Shown here one piece after another: positions 8,189-17,451 of a stretch of 64,000 nucleotides of DNA; within the stretch, counting starts at the first letter, position 1; the number at the start of each line of letters is the position of its first letter. The DNA comes from Clostridia bacterium. Its GTDB lineage: Bacteria; Bacillota; Clostridia; Oscillospirales; Acutalibacteraceae. The notes beneath the pieces were generated by a model. The model was given only the letters and a program-made list of their open reading frames with translations. It made no database searches and had not been told where the DNA came from. The stretch spans positions 1 through 64,000 of the forward strand of contig JAFRXY010000025.1 in the NCBI GenBank assembly GCA_017441385.1, written 5' to 3'. Both the position numbers and the translations under genes were made by a program.

Positions 8189-9474
8189 GCGAACTGACCG
8201 ACAGATTCGATATCCGCTATGACGAGCTGACGAAAGAAACGGTGTATTACACGACGCACCCCACAGGCGTAAAAATCGCAATCTGTCCCAAGCCGGAATT
8301 GAAGTCTTCCTACGCGGTTTTCGGGACAAAATACGGATCCATAGACAATGATTTCAGCATTGACGGAGGTGAATTTCTCCGCGTTCCCGACGGACTTGCT
8401 CATTATCTGGAACACAAGCTCTTCGAAAACGAGGACTGCGAAGCCTTCGAGAAGTACTCAAAGATCGGCGCCTGTGCCAACGCCTACACAGGATTTGACA
8501 AGACCTGCTATCTCTTTTCCTGCACAAGGGAATTTGAGCAGGCTTTCCGCATCCTGCTCGATTTCGTGCAGAATCCCTTCTTTACCGAGGAATCGGTGCG
8601 CAAGGAGCAGGGCATTATCGCGCAGGAGATCGACATGTACCGCGACAATCCCGGCTGGCATCTGTTCTTCAACCTGATGAAGTCGATGTACCGTGAACAT
8701 CCCATCAGGAATGACATTGCCGGCACCGCCGAATCCATCGCACAGATTACGCCGGAACTGCTGTATCAATGCTATGAAGCCTTCTACAATCCCGACAACA
8801 TGGTGCTGAGTGTAGCCGGCAATGTCGATCCGCTGAAAGTGCTGGAAATGTGCGACGAACTGCTCCTTCCAAAACAAAGGCATGAGATCGTCAGCCGCTG
8901 CCCCGAAGACGACGGGACAGTCGCGCAGCCCTATGTGGAGTGCCGGTTTGACGTGCCGATGCCGCTCTTCCAGCTGGGATTCAAGAAAAAATACAGAGAG
9001 CTGACCGAACGGGAAAGAGTGCTGATCGGCATCGTAAGATCAGCGGTATTCGGTCCTGTGTCGGATTTCTATACCCGCATGATGAACAAGCAGCTGATCG
9101 GTTCCGACTTCGCTCCCGGATTTACCTATCTGAGAGGCGTGTTTGTTTCCTTGTTCCAAGGGATGAGCTGTTCGCCGGAGGCCATTCGCGATGAGATTTT
9201 TGAAGAAATTGAAAGGGTGAAGCGGAACGGAATTTCTCCGAGGGTCTTTGAATGCGTGCGGCGCAGCAGCTACGGAGGGCAGATTCTCATGTATAACAAC
9301 CCCGATGACATAGCTGAAAATCTGCTGGGCGATCTGATGACCGGCACCGATGTATTTAAAGGACTAAAAGCAGCGTCCACCGTAACGGTGGACGAAGGCA
9401 ATCAGGTGTTCTCGGAGTTGTTTGATATTTCTAACAGTACGCTGTCTGTTGTCAGACCGTGCAAGGAGGCATAA
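8185..9474 (+). CDS. yfmH: M16-family zinc peptidase, YfmH type
   Basis: 429 residues and the catalytic partner of the preceding gene. The inverted zinc-binding motif is intact as H73-Y-L-E76-H77, and the distal glutamate region lies in QGIIAQEIDMYRDNPGW. The C-terminal half has the second M16 domain. TTG start overlapping the yfmF stop (TTGA), with GGAGGGG just upstream. lgt follows 4 bases later, an arrangement often seen in Firmicutes. Confidence 0.9.
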   Translation: MSELTDRFDIRYDELTKETVYYTTHPTGVKIAICPKPELKSSYAVFGTKYGSIDNDFSIDGGEFLRVPDGLAHYLEHKLFENEDCEAFEKYSKIGACANAYTGFDKTCYLFSCTREFEQAFRILLDFVQNPFFTEESVRKEQGIIAQEIDMYRDNPGWHLFFNLMKSMYREHPIRNDIAGTAESIAQITPELLYQCYEAFYNPDNMVLSVAGNVDPLKVLEMCDELLLPKQRHEIVSRCPEDDGTVAQPYVECRFDVPMPLFQLGFKKKYRELTERERVLIGIVRSAVFGPVSDFYTRMMNKQLIGSDFAPGFTYLRGVFVSLFQGMSCSPEAIRDEIFEEIERVKRNGISPRVFECVRRSSYGGQILMYNNPDDIAENLLGDLMTGTDVFKGLKAASTVTVDEGNQVFSELFDISNSTLSVVRPCKEA

Positions 9475-9477
9475 TAA

Positions 9478-10500
9478 ATGGAAGTGAGTTTCCCGAAGCT
9501 GGGACTTGAATTTGAAATCAACCGCGTGGCGTTCACGCTGTTCGGAATGGATATCTACTGGTATGCCGTGCTGATTATGACAGGCTTTATTCTTGCCGTT
9601 CTATACGCGTGGAAAAGCACAAAGACCTTCGACGTGAAGTTTGATCCCCTGATAGACATCGTGCTTGTGGGACTTTTCTGCGGTATTGCCGGCGCGAGAA
9701 TCTATTATGTCATATTCCGTCTGAACAGCTACAACAGCCTGTGGGATATGATCAATATCCGTGACGGAGGTCTTGCCATTTACGGCGGAGTGATTATGGC
9801 ATTCCTTTCCGGTCTGATCATGTGCAGATATATCGAAAAGGTTGAAATTCTCCCTGTTTTTGACATTGCCGCCGTCGGGTTCCTCATCGGTCAGTGTATA
9901 GGCCGCTGGGGGAATTTCATGAATCAGGAGGCATTCGGCAGTGAAACGAGCCTTCCATGGGGTATGTATAGCGCTCATACCTATTATTACAATACGGTGG
10001 ACGGCGTTTCACAGAAAGTCGGCCCCACCACGGTACACCCGTGTTTTCTGTATGAATCACTATGGTGTCTTACAGGATTTCTGCTGCTGCATTTCATCAG
10101 CAGGAGGTATTATAAATTCAAGGGGCAGATGTTCCTGAGTTATCTGGTCTGGTACGGTCTTGGCAGAGCGTGGATAGAAGGTCTCAGAACCGACAGCCTG
10201 TGGCTTGTGGAAGATGTGATCAAGGTGTCTCAGCTTCTGGCGATCGTCTGCGTGCTGGCAGCGGGAGCGCTTCTTTTCATGGGCTGGAATGACATTCCCG
10301 TCAGGCTTCCGAGAATCAGACGTGCCCAAAACGGGAAGGGTATTGCCGGACTCGGCTTTGAGGCGGAGGTTTTCGATCTGCCTTTCCAGCCGACAAAACT
10401 ATGGCTGGTATCTCACCGGGAAGCTACCGAACCGCAGACTTCGCAGGAGACGCCCGAAACCGAAACAGAAACGGTTGAGGAGATTGTTCCGGAGGAATGA
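9478..10500 (+). CDS. lgt: Prolipoprotein diacylglyceryl transferase
   Basis: 340 residues, polytopic. It transfers diacylglycerol from phosphatidylglycerol to the lipobox cysteine, the first step of lipoprotein maturation. Signature segments: YWYAVLIMTGF, the GGLAIYGGV substrate loop, GRWGNFMNQEAFG (conserved Arg and Asn) and IEGLRTDSL (second essential Arg). A tail of about 60 residues rich in Glu/Thr/Pro after the last helix is longer than in most Lgt. It lies 4 bases after yfmH. The window encodes several lipoproteins that need this enzyme, and a second, altered copy lies at 35,114-36,916. Confidence 0.95.
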   Translation: MEVSFPKLGLEFEINRVAFTLFGMDIYWYAVLIMTGFILAVLYAWKSTKTFDVKFDPLIDIVLVGLFCGIAGARIYYVIFRLNSYNSLWDMINIRDGGLAIYGGVIMAFLSGLIMCRYIEKVEILPVFDIAAVGFLIGQCIGRWGNFMNQEAFGSETSLPWGMYSAHTYYYNTVDGVSQKVGPTTVHPCFLYESLWCLTGFLLLHFISRRYYKFKGQMFLSYLVWYGLGRAWIEGLRTDSLWLVEDVIKVSQLLAIVCVLAAGALLFMGWNDIPVRLPRIRRAQNGKGIAGLGFEAEVFDLPFQPTKLWLVSHREATEPQTSQETPETETETVEEIVPEE

Positions 10501-10533
10501 TAATTCTCATCAATACAAGTGAGGTGATTTACG

Positions 10534-11799
10534 ATGGAGAGCGTTAACAGCGGAGGATATGAATTTGAAACCGACAGAAAAATTTCCGCCGATGACGAAG
10601 ATGAGGAAATGGCGGCGTTTGAAGCCGAATGCGCCAGACTTCTGGAACAGGAGCACGAGCGTCTGGCGAACGAGGAAAAGGCAGCCGAGATAGCCAAGGC
10701 GGCAGAGGTGGCGCACTCTATTGCCAAGCCGGAATCCGAACCGGAGCCGGAACCCAAGCAGGAATCCGAGTCGGCACCTGAGCCGGAACCGGAACCGAAG
10801 CCGGAACCCAAGCAGGAACCCGAGCCGGAACCCAAGCAGGAGCCGGAACCCAAGCAGGAGCCGGAACCCAAGCAGGAGCCGGAGCACAAGCAGGAGCCGG
10901 AATCCAAGCAGGAGCCGGAACCCAAGCAGGAGCCGGAGCACAAGCAGGAGCCGGAACCCAAGCCGCAACCCGACATTCGGAACGAAACACAGCAGGAAAA
11001 CCGCAACAGGCATCATGACGAACTTGCCGCCATCATGCAGGCGGAATCAACCGAAACCATTAAGCATGACTTTACCGCGGAGGCAAAAGCGAGAACCGAA
11101 TATGTCGAAGAACTTGCGTCCGGTGAAACGGACGAGGGAATTCCTGTGTGGCTCAGACTGATTTTTACCGTGCTGCTGCTTCTTCTTGGCGCGACAGGTG
11201 TGTATGTAATGGTTTTCTCCGATTATCATTCAGACATTTTTGATCCGCTTTGCTTTGTGGAAATAACAGTTTGTCTGTTGACCGCAGTGGGACTTAACGC
11301 GTCACGCATTGCTTTCAGAGTGGGAAAAGAGATCATCATGAGACTGGGAGCGTACTTTCTGTTTGCTTATTATATTATTTTCGCGGCGGATCGTCTGTTC
11401 CTCAAAAGACTGTTAGCATACGGCATTGATAAGGATCACGCTCTGGCTTTTGCCAGATCAAACATTGATTCTGATCTGCTCAACGGCCTTGCGGCGATGG
11501 GAAACAGAGGAATGCTGGGATGCGCGCTGTTCGTCATTCCGTTTGCATACTTACTTCTCATGCTGTTTAAGCCCTTCCGGAATGTCTTGCTGTATCTGCT
11601 GACCATATCTTTTGCATTTGTCGCGGCAAGCCTGCTGCGCATTATCACGCTGTCCGGGCCGTTTGTTCTGGCACAGGGATGCATGACAATTACAGGAGCC
11701 GTTGCGGCTTATGTCCTGTTCGTATTTCCGCCGCTGCAAAGGCTGATCAGTGATTGCGGGCTGATTACATGGGAATATGACGACGACGATGACGATTAG
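10534..11799 (+). CDS. Membrane protein with Pro/Glu/Lys/Gln repeat domain, unknown function
   Basis: 421 residues. The N-terminal part is acidic and helical (about 1-60), then comes a long low-complexity tract built on EPEPKQ (about 65-145), a short charged segment, and five or six hydrophobic helices (about 205-400: [19 protein letters not shown], then [14 protein letters not shown], and more), ending in an acidic DDDDDD tail. No family is recognised; the hydrophobic part could be a small transporter or an anchor. GAGGTG precedes the ATG, and it follows lgt by 33 bases. Confidence 0.7.
   Translation: MESVNSGGYEFETDRKISADDEDEEMAAFEAECARLLEQEHERLANEEKAAEIAKAAEVAHSIAKPESEPEPEPKQESESAPEPEPEPKPEPKQEPEPEPKQEPEPKQEPEPKQEPEHKQEPESKQEPEPKQEPEHKQEPEPKPQPDIRNETQQENRNRHHDELAAIMQAESTETIKHDFTAEAKARTEYVEELASGETDEGIPVWLRLIFTVLLLLLGATGVYVMVFSDYHSDIFDPLCFVEITVCLLTAVGLNASRIAFRVGKEIIMRLGAYFLFAYYIIFAADRLFLKRLLAYGIDKDHALAFARSNIDSDLLNGLAAMGNRGMLGCALFVIPFAYLLLMLFKPFRNVLLYLLTISFAFVAASLLRIITLSGPFVLAQGCMTITGAVAAYVLFVFPPLQRLISDCGLITWEYDDDDDD
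10726..10970 (+). repeat. 18-bp coding repeats (EPEPKQ)
   Basis: Degenerate tandem repeats of an 18-bp unit of the type CCGGAACCCAAGCAGGAG, encoding six-residue EPEPKQ-like units with H/S variants. They form the charged stalk of the surrounding membrane protein. Confidence 0.85.
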
Positions 11800-11832
11800 T
11801 ATTTTTATTTTCAGTTTACGGAGATGATTCAC

Positions 11833-12687
11833 ATGGCAAAAATAATAGACGGAAAGGCGGTTTCCGCCCGTGTCCGTGCGGAAGTCGCGGCTGAAACGGC
11901 TGCACTGAAAGAAAAGGGCATTGTCCCCGGTCTTGCGGTGATCATTGTGGGCGACGATCCCGCTTCCAGAGTCTATGTCAACAACAAAAAGAAAGCCTGC
12001 GCGGAAGTCGGATTCCGTTCGGAAGAATTTGCGCTTCCTGCCGATACCGATCAGAGCGAGCTGCTTGCGCTTGTGAAATGCCTGAACGACCGCAGCGACA
12101 TCAACGGCATTCTCTGTCAGCTTCCGCTTCCCAAGGGCCTCGACGACAAGGCTGTCATCAAGGCGATCGCGCCCGAAAAGGATGTTGACGCTTTCAGTGA
12201 GGAAAATGTCGGCAAGATCATGATAGGCAAGTACGATTTCCTTCCCTGTACCCCCGCCGGCGTTATGGAATTGATCAAGGAAAGCGGCGTAGAGGTTGCC
12301 GGCAAGGAATGCGTCGTGATAGGCAGAAGCAACATTGTCGGAAAGCCCATGGCGATGCTCCTGCTTCACCAGAACGGCACTGTCACTATCTGCCACAGCC
12401 GTACCGCGAATCTTGCGGAGGTCACAAGGCGTGCCGATATCCTTGTGGCCGCTGTAGGCAAGGCGAAATTCGTCACCCCCGACATGGTGAAGGAAGGCGC
12501 GGTGGTCATTGATGTGGGAATGAACCGCGATGAGAACGGCAAGCTCTGCGGCGACGTGGACTTCGCCTCGGTAGAGCCGAAATGTTCGGCCATTACGCCC
12601 GTCCCCGGCGGCGTCGGCCCCATGACGATTGCCATGCTGATGAAGAATACCCTGAAAGCGGCAAAGCTCCAGAACGGAATCAAATAA
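11833..12687 (+). CDS. folD: Methylenetetrahydrofolate dehydrogenase/cyclohydrolase
   Basis: 284 residues. FolD interconverts 5,10-methylene- and 10-formyl-tetrahydrofolate (NADP-dependent dehydrogenase plus cyclohydrolase). Visible are the substrate and catalytic segment with YVNNKKKAC, the QLPLPKGLD loop, the Rossmann motif [14 protein letters not shown] and the closing [14 protein letters not shown]. The ATG at 11,833 is preferred over ATG 11,824 because GGAG at 11,820-11,823 is correctly spaced only for the former. A terminator follows. Confidence 0.95.
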   Translation: MAKIIDGKAVSARVRAEVAAETAALKEKGIVPGLAVIIVGDDPASRVYVNNKKKACAEVGFRSEEFALPADTDQSELLALVKCLNDRSDINGILCQLPLPKGLDDKAVIKAIAPEKDVDAFSEENVGKIMIGKYDFLPCTPAGVMELIKESGVEVAGKECVVIGRSNIVGKPMAMLLLHQNGTVTICHSRTANLAEVTRRADILVAAVGKAKFVTPDMVKEGAVVIDVGMNRDENGKLCGDVDFASVEPKCSAITPVPGGVGPMTIAMLMKNTLKAAKLQNGIK

Positions 12688-12707
12688 TTCTTTTTCACAA
12701 TAACAAT

Positions 12708-12748
12708 ATCCCTGTGCGCTTCAGAAGGGAACCGCACAGGGATTCTTT
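12708..12748 (+). terminator. Rho-independent terminator after folD
   Basis: ATCCCTGTGCG / CGCACAGGGAT, an 11-bp stem with a 14-base loop, followed by TCTTTT. Confidence 0.85.
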
Positions 12749-12834
12749 TCGGCGACAAAATACGCAAAAGATTTTACCATTCAGCGTTCCGCTATGGTAA
12801 TTAGGTAAATTATGACGGCGCGTTCCGAAAAAAC

Positions 12835-12863
12835 TTGACTTTATGCCGGAATTTTTTTATACT
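12835..12863 (+). promoter_or_regulatory. Promoter of the decarboxylase gene
   Basis: TTGACT (12835-12840), a 17-base spacer, and TATACT (12858-12863). It lies about 40 bases before the ATG at 12,904 and sits inside the longer open frame, which supports the downstream start. Confidence 0.8.
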
Positions 12864-12903
12864 GTTATACAATCATTCCAGAAAAAATGAAAGGAAAATC
12901 CTC

Positions 12904-14172
12904 ATGCATAAGACGCCTTTTGTCACACTCGAACAGCTCAAGGAGATTGAGAAGACCTATCCGACCCCCTATCACATTTACGATGAAAAGGGCATACGCG
13001 AAAACGCCCGCCGCCTGTATAAAGCATTCTCGTGGAATAAAGGCTTCAAGGAATATTTCGCCGTCAAAGCCACTCCGAATCCCTATATCATGAAGATTCT
13101 TGCCGAGGAAGGCTGCGGTTCCGACTGTTCCTCCTACACAGAACTGTTGCTCGCGAAATCCATAGGCAATACCGGCAGCGAGATTATGTTTTCCTCCAAC
13201 ACCACTCCCGCGGAGGACTTTGCGCTTGCCCGCAAGCTGGGCGCGATCATCAACCTCGACGATATCACCCATATTGACTTTCTGGAAAAGGTCGCCGGAA
13301 TACCCGATACTGTCTGCTGCCGTTTCAATCCCGGCGGATATTTCGAGCTGGGAACGGATATCATGGACAACCCCGGCGAAGCCAAGTACGGCATGACCCA
13401 TGAGCAGATCATCAAAGCGTTCAGGATTCTCATGGAAAAGGGCGTGAAGCACTTCGGCATTCACAGCTTTCTCGCCAGCAACACCGTTACCAACGACTAC
13501 TACCCCGAACTTGCCCGCCAGCTCTTTGAGCTTGCCGTCGAGCTGAAGGAAAAGACCGGCGCGTCGATCGAATTCATCAATCTTTCGGGCGGCGTGGGAA
13601 TCGCTTACCGTCCCGGACAGGAGCCGAACGACATTATGGTCATCGGTGAGGGCGTGCGGAAGCAGTATGAGGCGATTCTTACCCCCGCGGGAATGGACAA
13701 TGTCGCCATCTTCACCGAGCTGGGAAGATTTATGCTGGCCCCCTACGGACATCTGGTGACCAAGGCGATTCACCGCAAGGAAACCTATAAACATTATATC
13801 GGCGTGGACGCCTGCGCCTGCAATCTCATGCGTCCGGCCATGTACGGCGCCTATCATTACATTTCGGTCATGGGGAAGGACGAGCACGGCAAGCGCGCTA
13901 TTTATGACGTGACCGGCTCCCTCTGCGAGAACAACGACAAATTCGCCATCGACCGCGACCTTCCGGTCATCGACATCGGGGATTTTCTCGTGATACACGA
14001 TACCGGCGCACACGGATTCTCTATGGGCTACAATTACAACGGCAAGCTGCGTTCCGCCGAGCTGCTTCTCTGCGAGGACGGCAGCGTGAAGATGATACGC
14101 CGCGCGGAAACGCCCGCGGACTACTTCGCGACCTTCGACTTTGAAGGCGCCACCATCAGGGTGGAAGAATAA
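12904..14172 (+). CDS. lysA: Fold-III PLP decarboxylase, probable diaminopimelate decarboxylase
   Basis: 422 residues of the alanine-racemase-fold decarboxylases, which convert meso-diaminopimelate to lysine. The PLP lysine is K55 in YFAVKATPNP. The glycine-rich phosphate loop is NLSGGVGIAYRPG, and the C-terminal catalytic region has GVDACACNLMRPAMYGAYH and DTGAHGFSMGYNYNG. The segment around residues 180-190 reads FGIHSFLASNT in place of the usual HIGSQ, which marks a divergent branch, so another amino-acid substrate remains possible. AAAGGAAAA precedes the ATG. Single gene with its own promoter and a shared terminator. Confidence 0.8.
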   Translation: MHKTPFVTLEQLKEIEKTYPTPYHIYDEKGIRENARRLYKAFSWNKGFKEYFAVKATPNPYIMKILAEEGCGSDCSSYTELLLAKSIGNTGSEIMFSSNTTPAEDFALARKLGAIINLDDITHIDFLEKVAGIPDTVCCRFNPGGYFELGTDIMDNPGEAKYGMTHEQIIKAFRILMEKGVKHFGIHSFLASNTVTNDYYPELARQLFELAVELKEKTGASIEFINLSGGVGIAYRPGQEPNDIMVIGEGVRKQYEAILTPAGMDNVAIFTELGRFMLAPYGHLVTKAIHRKETYKHYIGVDACACNLMRPAMYGAYHYISVMGKDEHGKRAIYDVTGSLCENNDKFAIDRDLPVIDIGDFLVIHDTGAHGFSMGYNYNGKLRSAELLLCEDGSVKMIRRAETPADYFATFDFEGATIRVEE

Positions 14173-14185
14173 TCTGATAAAAAAC

Positions 14186-14230
14186 AACCGGTCGGAATGG
14201 ATTGTGATCATCCATTCCGACCGGTTTTAA
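14186..14230. terminator. Bidirectional terminator between converging genes
   Basis: A 17-bp perfect stem (14186-14202 with 14210-14226). It has TTTTAACTTTT on the plus side and, read on the minus strand, TTGTTTTTTATC after the hairpin. It separates the decarboxylase gene from the minus-strand gene ending at 14,234. Confidence 0.9.
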
Positions 14231-14233
14231 CTT

Positions 14234-15151
14234 TTATTTCTTTTTCTTGGCTTTAACTTCGGTGATGCTGTCGCCTTCGACTTTGTAGGTGTATTTTTTG
14301 ACAGATTTGCCTGTGTCGTAATTCTTCTTGGAATAGGTAACCGTGCCGCTGCCGCTGTCGTCGCCTTTCCACTTTACCGAATAGACGTAACGCACGCCCG
14401 ATTCGATCTTTTCAAATTCGCCCAGATAAAGACCGTATTCAGGACGGCGTTTGAGCAGCTCGTTGCAGACGTCGTCAGACACGCCGTAATCCGACAGAAG
14501 CTTGAAATCTTCTTCGTAATAGCTGCCGACTTTGGCTTCACGGCCTATGGCTTTGAGGTAAGCCGCCGCACAGGAATCGCATTGACCCTGCAGATTATCT
14601 CTGATATCATCGTCACTCTGCGCGGAAAGAGCCTTCTTGGCAATCTCGGCGGGGAACATTTTCTTGATGGAGGGCACATTCTCGCTGCCGTCCTCGGCTT
14701 CCTGCGCTTCTTTGAAGACGTAACCTCCGTCGGCGCTCTTGCTGAGTTGAATCAGCGTGGGAATGCAGAAAGATCCGGAGTTGTCCACAAACATTCCGTC
14801 ACGGAAGCCGTAGCCGATAGTGCTGCACAGGGCATATACCTCCACTGTGTCCCCCTTGTCGGTATATCCCAGTGTCAGATGGCCTTCGCCCAGACACTCA
14901 GTCTCAAAAAATGCCTCTGAATCTCTGACAGCGGCGTAATGAACCGTCTGACCGTCCATAGAAATATCCGACGCGGATACTCCGTTCATTGCGTAAATGC
15001 TCAGCCCGACCGCTTCGTCAAGCTCGTTGGGGATATCGGTGCTGTAGAAAGAAGAAGGTCTGCGAAAAACTGCCGATACGATAATTGCCGCGACAATGGC
15101 GACAACGCCGAGGCAGATAAATCCCATTGCGGTTTTTTTGTTGTTAAGCAT
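14234..15151 (-). CDS. Membrane-anchored extracytoplasmic protein, unknown function
   Basis: 305 residues. One N-terminal helix (AMGFICLGVVAIVAAIIVSA) after a short positive stretch is followed by a soluble domain of about 270 residues that should lie outside the membrane. The domain carries two Cys-containing stretches (ALCSTIGYG; QGQCDSCAAAYLKA, a CxxC) and a Lys-rich end. No family is recognised. It is an isolated gene converging on lysA with a shared terminator. Confidence 0.7.
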   Translation of the reverse strand: MLNNKKTAMGFICLGVVAIVAAIIVSAVFRRPSSFYSTDIPNELDEAVGLSIYAMNGVSASDISMDGQTVHYAAVRDSEAFFETECLGEGHLTLGYTDKGDTVEVYALCSTIGYGFRDGMFVDNSGSFCIPTLIQLSKSADGGYVFKEAQEAEDGSENVPSIKKMFPAEIAKKALSAQSDDDIRDNLQGQCDSCAAAYLKAIGREAKVGSYYEEDFKLLSDYGVSDDVCNELLKRRPEYGLYLGEFEKIESGVRYVYSVKWKGDDSGSGTVTYSKKNYDTGKSVKKYTYKVEGDSITEVKAKKKK

Positions 15152-15290
15152 AGTAATTGACTCCCTTCACCGCCTGTTTATATTCTATTTTACTATACAT
15201 GAGATGAACTGTCAATATTTTTATGCCATTTTCCGACAAAAAACACGAATCTCCCCCATAGTCCATGTCGGGTCGCAATCCCGAATCAAT

Positions 15291-15334
15291 CAGAAAACCC
15301 CCGTAAATCGCCTGAATAGGCGAATTTACGGGGG
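15291..15334 (-). terminator. Terminator of the small ORF at 15,355
   Basis: On the minus strand CCCCCGTAAATTCGCCT pairs with AGGCGATTTACGGGGG (one bulge), followed by TTTTC. It lies about 20 bases after the stop of the 53-residue gene. Confidence 0.8.
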
Positions 15335-15354
15335 AATTGAAAATGATATGGGGT

Positions 15355-15516
15355 TTAACCTCTCTGCTTGAATGTAATGATAGCGCCGCAGTTAGGGGTA
15401 GATGTCACGCAGACAACCTCCCAGCCCTGCGCGTACATCTCGTTGGCCTTGTCCTCGATGAGCTTGGCACGCTGAACGGCGTCCTTTGTAAATCCGATTA
15501 CGACTGTCTTGTACAT
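15355..15516 (-). CDS. 53-residue protein, DUF4177-like
   Basis: A short ORF with a complete start, stop and downstream terminator. The sequence begins MYKTVVIGFTKDAVQRAKL and continues with a helix (EDKANEMYAQGWEVVCV) and a strand ending ITFKQRG. The pattern Tyr-Lys-Val strand, helix, then GWEVV resembles the small DUF4177 family of unknown function. AAAGGTTGGA lies upstream. Its clean terminator and compact alpha/beta pattern argue that it is a real gene. Confidence 0.7.
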   Translation of the reverse strand: MYKTVVIGFTKDAVQRAKLIEDKANEMYAQGWEVVCVTSTPNCGAIITFKQRG

Positions 15517-15607
15517 TGTTGATTCCAACCTTTCTTTTTGATGTTGGCTACAGTATAAAGCCGACAGGTTGAGAAAAGGTTAAGAAAGGGATAGATTAGG
15601 GATAAGA

Positions 15608-15934
15608 TTATAAATCTTCAATGTCCGTTTCACCGTAAAGATTTCGTGACCCGTACAAGACACGCACGATTATCACCCTACGATTCATTTCGTCAACAAT
15701 ATAGAAAATGCAGTATTTATTGACAGAAACGATACGCAATTCATCCTTGCCTTTATCCTTTCGGGGAAATCTGCGAAATCGGAAGGGCATTTCATCAAGT
15801 GAAAAAATCATTTTATACAGCCGATCCACCTGACCAGCAGCGTTATCCAGAGAGCACAGATTAAAAGCGATGTATCTGTAAATGTCTTCAATGTCGTTTT
15901 CCGCCTCAACGGATATTTCAACAGAATACTTCAT
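15608..15934 (-). CDS. RelE/ParE-family toxin
   Basis: 108 residues with the RelE/ParE pattern: KYSVEISVEAENDIEDIYRYI at the N-terminus, a central helix (AAGQVDRLYKMIFSL), RRFP, and LRIVSVNKYCIFYIVDE followed by VIIVRVLYGSRN. Toxins of this fold either cleave mRNA on the ribosome or block gyrase; which applies here is not resolved. The gene starts 4 bases inside the antitoxin stop (ATGA overlap), the normal antitoxin-then-toxin order. Confidence 0.88.
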   Translation of the reverse strand: MKYSVEISVEAENDIEDIYRYIAFNLCSLDNAAGQVDRLYKMIFSLDEMPFRFRRFPRKDKGKDELRIVSVNKYCIFYIVDEMNRRVIIVRVLYGSRNLYGETDIEDL

Positions 15935-16239
15935 AAGCCATATTTACCGCGTAAGTCCTCGTAAGCCTTCGCAGCAGGTTTGATTCGCCCGGCTCTGACA
16001 GAGGACATTCCTTTTTCAAGCTCTGTGTCAAGTTCTTCTTCGCTGAGGTCGTCCATCGACAACGGTTTGCCGCAGGGAAGCTTTACATCAAAAGGAATTC
16101 CTCCCTGAAGCACAATCTGCTTGTAAAACATAGTGATAGCGTATGACGCGGGAATTCCCAGCGCGGAGAGAATCTGCTCCGCCTGCTCTTTCAGATTAGG
16201 TTCAATACTTGCGCTTACAGTTGAGGATTTTACAGCCAT
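15931..16239 (-). CDS. RelB/DinJ-family antitoxin
   Basis: 102 residues. The N-terminal ribbon-helix-helix reads STVSASIEPNLKEQAEQIL and LGIPASYAITMFYKQIV, typical of RelB/DinJ, and the acidic C-terminal tail (SMDDLSEEELDTELEKG) would wrap the toxin. It should neutralise the following toxin and repress the pair. GGAGGTATTATC precedes the ATG. It lies only 51 bases from the end of the pheA operon, on the same strand. Confidence 0.9.
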   Translation of the reverse strand: MAVKSSTVSASIEPNLKEQAEQILSALGIPASYAITMFYKQIVLQGGIPFDVKLPCGKPLSMDDLSEEELDTELEKGMSSVRAGRIKPAAKAYEDLRGKYGL

Positions 16240-16290
16240 GATAATACCTCCGTTTCCTACCCTGTATTATACACAAAAAAACGGGTGAAA

Positions 16291-17451
16291 TCAATAATTC
16301 CCCAGAAATTTAAAATAGCTCATCTCGGTGCTGAGGGAACAGATCAGGGCGCAGACCCTTTCGTCGTGGACATTTCCGTTGAAGTCGAGGTAGAAGCGGT
16401 ACTGGAAATTCTGCCCCTTGAGCGGGCGGGATTCTATCTTGGAAATATTCATGCCGTTGGCGGCAAATCTCGACAGCACGCGGTAAAGGCTGCCCGTGCG
16501 GTGGGGAAGGGTGAAGGTCAGGCTGATTTTGTCGGCACCGTCGCGTATCACCATGTGCTTGGAAATGATGATGAAGCGCGTCTGGTTGCCGTCGATGTCC
16601 TGAATACCCTCCTCCAGCACGTCCAGCCCGAACTGCTTGCCCGCGACGCTGGATGCAATCGCCGCCTTGGTCGGGTCGTTCCAGCGGGCGACATTCTTTG
16701 CCGCGACCGCGTTGTTGCTGTATTCGTTGGTGTTGAAGCCGTGGGTCTGGGTGTATCTCGCGCACTGGGCAAGCGCCTGCGGATGGGCGTAGACCTCGGT
16801 GATGTCCTCGATTTTGGCTCCCTTGGGCGCAAGAAGACAGTGATTGATGGCAACGTCGGTCTCGCCGACGATATAGAAGCCGTGCCGGGTCAGCAGGTCG
16901 TAAACGTCGTTGACCGCCCCGGCGGTGGTGTTTTCCAGCGGCAGCACGCCGAAATCGGCGTATTCCTCCGTCACCGCTTCAAACACATCCTGAAACTTCG
17001 GCAGGAAGATCGGTTCGGTGTCCTCCCCGAAGAACTGCTTCGCGGCGAGGTGGGAATACGCTCCCGCGGCTCCCTGGCAGGCGATTTTCGAGCCCTTGAT
17101 GATCCTGCCTGCGGTCATGAATTTCTTGCGCAGTTTGCCGTCGTCGCCGTAGAGCAGCATCTGCTGATAGGTGGAGCTGATGTCGATGATGGTCGCCATC
17201 AGCGTTCGGGCACCGCCGCCGAATTCGCCCCCTTCGCGTTCCACACGCTCCAGAATTTCACGCTCCCTGTCCGGCTGGAAGATCGGCGCGCCTGTGCGTT
17301 TCTTGACCGCTGCTACCTTCTCGGCGACATGCATTCTGCGCACAAAGAGGTCGAGAAGCTGCCGGTCTATGTCGTCAATTTCCTTCCGGACGTCCGAAAG
17401 GTCGAAATCCTCGGGTAATGCGGGAAGATTGGAACTGTTGGAAAAACTCAT
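16291..17451 (-). CDS. pheA: Bifunctional chorismate mutase / prephenate dehydratase
   Basis: 386 residues with three domains in order. A chorismate mutase helix bundle (about 18-100: DVRKEIDDIDRQLLDLFVRR) is followed by prephenate dehydratase (about 112-290: QGAAGAYSHLAAKQFF and LPLENTTAGAVNDVYDLL) and an ACT regulatory domain (about 305-380: HRTGSLYRVLSRFAANGMN, then ESRP, the phenylalanine-binding signature). It converts chorismate through prephenate to phenylpyruvate, with probable feedback inhibition by phenylalanine. Last gene of the tyrA-aroB-aroA-aroC-pheA operon; its ATG overlaps the aroC stop by 4 bases. Confidence 0.95.
   Translation of the reverse strand: MSFSNSSNLPALPEDFDLSDVRKEIDDIDRQLLDLFVRRMHVAEKVAAVKKRTGAPIFQPDREREILERVEREGGEFGGGARTLMATIIDISSTYQQMLLYGDDGKLRKKFMTAGRIIKGSKIACQGAAGAYSHLAAKQFFGEDTEPIFLPKFQDVFEAVTEEYADFGVLPLENTTAGAVNDVYDLLTRHGFYIVGETDVAINHCLLAPKGAKIEDITEVYAHPQALAQCARYTQTHGFNTNEYSNNAVAAKNVARWNDPTKAAIASSVAGKQFGLDVLEEGIQDIDGNQTRFIIISKHMVIRDGADKISLTFTLPHRTGSLYRVLSRFAANGMNISKIESRPLKGQNFQYRFYLDFNGNVHDERVCALICSLSTEMSYFKFLGNY

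Noticed and set aside
16285-17418. Plus-strand frame opposite pheA
   Set aside because: Shadow frame; pheA has three recognisable domains and is coupled to aroC.
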